Below are positions 61,896 through 64,000 of a stretch of DNA of 64,000 nt, piece by piece. Within the stretch, counting starts at the first letter, position 1. Every line of letters starts with the position of its first letter. Source of the DNA: Xanthocytophaga agilis (GTDB taxonomy: Bacteria > Bacteroidota > Bacteroidia > Cytophagales > 172606-1); contig NZ_JASJOU010000004.1 in NCBI RefSeq assembly GCF_030068605.1, positions 496,001 through 560,000 of the forward strand. The letters run 5' to 3'. The position numbers and the translations under genes were made by a program. Under the pieces are notes generated by a model. That model searched no databases, had not been told where the DNA came from, and was given only the letters and a program-made list of their open reading frames with translations.

Positions 61896-63128
61896 ATGAA
61901 AAGTCTATCGGTCAGTGTAATTATATTCGTATTAGTGAGTGCGTGTGCCAAACAGGAAAAAGAAACACAAAGCAAGGATAGCCAGAAAGGGAAGCAGAAG
62001 TATCAAAAAATACGTGAGAGGACCGTTTCTTTTGGCTATGATAATGACATAATAAGTTATAAAAAGACAAATGACAACAACTTCCTCTTTTATATAAAAG
62101 TAGATCCTCAGAAAGTCAATACAAAGGAAGAAGCTAAAAGAAATGTCAGGTATTACTTTCTGAAAGTCAACCCACAGGGAGATACAATCAGCAGTATACC
62201 TGTTTCTTTTGAATACCATTTGGGAAACTATGTTGAAAGTGAAGATAGCTACTATGTGATTACTACGGCTTTGCTAAATGGCGGAAAATACACGAGAGAT
62301 TTTCTAAATAGATATGACAAACATTGGAAGCTTATATGGTCACGAAGAATTGATAAACCCAAACGTGCGGATATTTCCACAGTTCTAACATTGACTCCTA
62401 ACAAAGAATTGCTTGTGATAGGTAATCAATTGAATAGGAAATACAAAATGAATGGTCTCACCATTATGCGTTTTACTCTGGATGGTAAGATGCTTACGGA
62501 GAAGTTTATTCCGGCAGAAAAATGTAGCAATCCTGTTTCTCTTATCCCTTCAGCAGATGGAACCTACTTTCTAACAACCTGGAAATATCATCCTACATCT
62601 AAATACCCTTACAATTTACTTTGGCTGTTAAAACTGAACCAGCAAGGAGATGCTCTCTGGACCAAAACATATACTGATCTTTATCCAGGACCAACTTTGC
62701 TGACTCGTAAAGGTGATTTGGTTTGTTATGGCAGACAGATTGTTTCACCTTACGGACAAGATATATATTCTTTTAAGGTAGTTGTTCTTGACCAAACTGG
62801 GAATATAAAATGGCAAAAAGTATTTTTTCGACATGCATATCTGGGAACGGGTGATATTGTAGAATCCTCGAACGGTAATTATTTGTTCACAGGAGTAGTA
62901 CATCCACTTGCCACTAGTGAAGGAAGTGGATCTCTGTTTGAGTTAAATAAAAAGGGTGATTTAGTGTACCAGAAAGAATTTGAATACGATTATATACGAG
63001 ATGGTGTCCCATTTTTAGTCGAGTCAGAGAAACAACTGTTATTGATAACAGAAGATCAGATTGATCGGTTTAAAAAAGATAGTGATCCGTATCACCATAT
63101 AATACGAATCACCAGTATATCAGAATAA
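61896..63128 (+). CDS. Lipoprotein with beta-propeller-like repeats
   Basis: From ATG 61896 the product has 410 residues with a lipoprotein signal (MKSLSVSVIIFVLVSAC; Cys 17). The mature part repeats strands such as W-K-L-I-W-S-R-R-I, L-D-G-K-M-L-T-E-K-F, G-D-A-L-W-T-K-T-Y and G-N-I-K-W-Q-K-V-F-F, with G-D or D-G turns, as in secreted beta-propeller proteins of Bacteroidota. It may bind proteins or sugars at the cell surface. The function is unknown. Confidence 0.75.
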   Translation: MKSLSVSVIIFVLVSACAKQEKETQSKDSQKGKQKYQKIRERTVSFGYDNDIISYKKTNDNNFLFYIKVDPQKVNTKEEAKRNVRYYFLKVNPQGDTISSIPVSFEYHLGNYVESEDSYYVITTALLNGGKYTRDFLNRYDKHWKLIWSRRIDKPKRADISTVLTLTPNKELLVIGNQLNRKYKMNGLTIMRFTLDGKMLTEKFIPAEKCSNPVSLIPSADGTYFLTTWKYHPTSKYPYNLLWLLKLNQQGDALWTKTYTDLYPGPTLLTRKGDLVCYGRQIVSPYGQDIYSFKVVVLDQTGNIKWQKVFFRHAYLGTGDIVESSNGNYLFTGVVHPLATSEGSGSLFELNKKGDLVYQKEFEYDYIRDGVPFLVESEKQLLLITEDQIDRFKKDSDPYHHIIRITSISE

Positions 63129-63268
63129 AAAGGATAGGTTGTTCTCATATCTCAAAAGGTTTATAATCAATGTGAGAGCTATAAAGTGTAGTAGTCAAGG
63201 TTATCTCTGAACAGTATTGCATGCTATTCCTTCACCTGATACCAGCACATATCATACAATTACTCCTG

Positions 63269-63607
63269 CTATATCTTTGACAGGAGTATCTTTTTGGCCA
63301 TTTGGATCAAAATACCTATACCGAGTATTAATGCCAGCAGAGAGCTTATCACAACAGCCTTTATCTGGACCGTATCTAACATAGAGAAAGACCATAGAAC
63401 AATTCCAGCTAACATTGCTGCAATAATTTGTCCTGGCCAACCTGTCATTGCAGGTTCTTTCGTACTGACTATTGCAATTTGTTCCTGTTGATAGGTGTCA
63501 ATAATCAGAGAGGTGAGCTGATCTGAAAAAGAATCAGATGGAACTTCCATACCCTCTTGTTTCAGAATTGTCCGCAGTGGGTCTTCTCTAAGTCTGGTTT
63601 CTTTCAT
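63269..63607 (-). CDS. Two-helix membrane protein, possible anti-sigma factor
   Basis: 112 residues: a soluble N-terminus (about 1-55, L-R-T-I-L-K-Q-E-G-M-E-V-P-S-D-S-F-S-D-Q-L) and two hydrophobic segments (about 60-75 and 82-103). It overlaps the upstream sigma-factor gene by 4 bases (ATGA), so they are coupled, the usual position of an anti-sigma factor in Bacteroidota. It has no zinc-binding motif. The role is inferred from arrangement. Confidence 0.75.
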   Translation of the reverse strand: MKETRLREDPLRTILKQEGMEVPSDSFSDQLTSLIIDTYQQEQIAIVSTKEPAMTGWPGQIIAAMLAGIVLWSFSMLDTVQIKAVVISSLLALILGIGILIQMAKKILLSKI

Positions 63608-64000
63608 AACAGATCTTTTATTTCCTCATCTAACACTCTTTTCAATTCCTGTTCCAGTTGCTTTCTGGCTCTTAGCAACTGCATCTTGATTGCCGACGTT
63701 TTCTTGTCCATGATCTCGCTGATTTCGGCAATACTTTTGTCGCCCATGTAATACAATGTCACAACCAGATAGTCTTCAAGCATCAGGTGGCTTAGTGCCT
63801 GTTGAACATATTTTTTTCGGTCCTGGTTCTGAAGATCATTCCATTCAACATGCACTTCTGTTTTTAATGAATTCTGCAATAGAGTTGACTCAATCCCAAT
63901 GTGATTTATAGGCTGAGACTTTCGTTTGGTTAATGCAGTATTATACACAATGCGGTAAAGCCAGGTAGAAAACTTTGATGTCTTATTAAACTTGTTAAGG
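63604..64000 (-). CDS. ECF sigma factor, partial (5' end outside)
   Basis: The frame runs off the right edge. The visible part contains the end of sigma region 2 (F-S-T-W-L-Y-R-I-V-Y-N-T-A-L) and a complete region 4 (L-S-H-L-M-L-E-D-Y-L-V-V-T-L-Y-Y-M-G-D-K-S-I-A-E-I-S-E-I-M and S-A-I-K-M-Q-L-L-R-A-R-K-Q-L). It is an ECF-type RNA polymerase sigma factor, coupled to the downstream membrane protein. Its regulon cannot be inferred. Confidence 0.9.
   Translation of the reverse strand, partial: LNKFNKTSKFSTWLYRIVYNTALTKRKSQPINHIGIESTLLQNSLKTEVHVEWNDLQNQDRKKYVQQALSHLMLEDYLVVTLYYMGDKSIAEISEIMDKKTSAIKMQLLRARKQLEQELKRVLDEEIKDLL

Overview
The window (about 38-40% GC by eye) comes from a member of the Bacteroidota, most likely an environmental Cytophagales-type bacterium. 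This rests on several signs. Promoters of the form TTG-N19/20-TAnnTTTG recur at 1198, 4789, 8571, 14068 and 39399. There is a DUF5686/carboxypeptidase-regulatory outer-membrane protein, an RteC-like protein, many lipoproteins and large secreted Rhs/YD-repeat proteins. Most genes lack a Shine-Dalgarno sequence. No species can be named from the sequence alone.

Layout. 1-1.4 kb is core genome: the 3' part of rpsA and tRNA-Cys(GCA), each with promoter or terminator. 1.4-13.7 kb is an accessory island that starts at the tRNA and carries a possible integrase remnant. It holds a 4-fold beta flower protein, an attC-like inverted repeat, a Shedu-type nuclease, an XRE-ImmA/IrrE peptidase with an overlapping PIN-domain toxin, a B12-binding radical SAM enzyme translationally overlapped with a four-cysteine uracil-DNA-glycosylase-like protein, a multi-hairpin RNA region followed by a 57-residue basic protein, a Thoeris operon with two different TIR sensors around a SIR2-SLOG effector, and a convergent HD phosphohydrolase. 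Nearly every gene here is of a defence or toxin type. 14.1-18.4 kb looks plasmid-like: an excisionase-like HTH protein, a replication-like protein, an unknown protein, GTAGGGGCG-type REP palindromes, a 28-bp periodic array of 16-bp dyads, and an XRE regulator. 18.5-28 kb holds an ECF42-type sigma factor with its DGPF protein, two lipoproteins, a rearranged pseudogene junction, a Crp/Fnr regulator, an MFS pseudogene with three TAG stops, an SDR and an intact IS5-family element.

28.6-36.6 kb is an array of displaced Rhs C-terminal tips, each followed by a small orphan gene, some of them immunity-like. One tip is fused to an OmpA-like domain and one is interrupted by TGA. 37-64 kb is mostly ordinary chromosome: cold-shock protein, Crp/Fnr with DUF1330, a MarR-epoxide hydrolase operon with an operator over its promoter, PhyH dioxygenase, GH5 cellulase, a PAS histidine kinase lacking its ATPase domain, a DUF5686-BamA-like pair, HEAT protein, LysR/EthD divergent pair, methyltransferase, HNH nuclease, an RteC-like protein with three internal repeats, secreted proteins, and an ECF sigma/membrane protein pair at the window end.

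The most unusual structures are (i) the two 28-bp periodic dyad arrays at 17.82-18.03 and 58.77-58.98 kb, which align without gaps over 212 bp while exchanging half-sites; (ii) the radical SAM plus UDG-like pair; (iii) the structured RNA plus 57-residue protein upstream of Thoeris; and (iv) the Rhs tip array. All functional links between neighbouring genes are inferred from position and overlap, not shown by the sequence.
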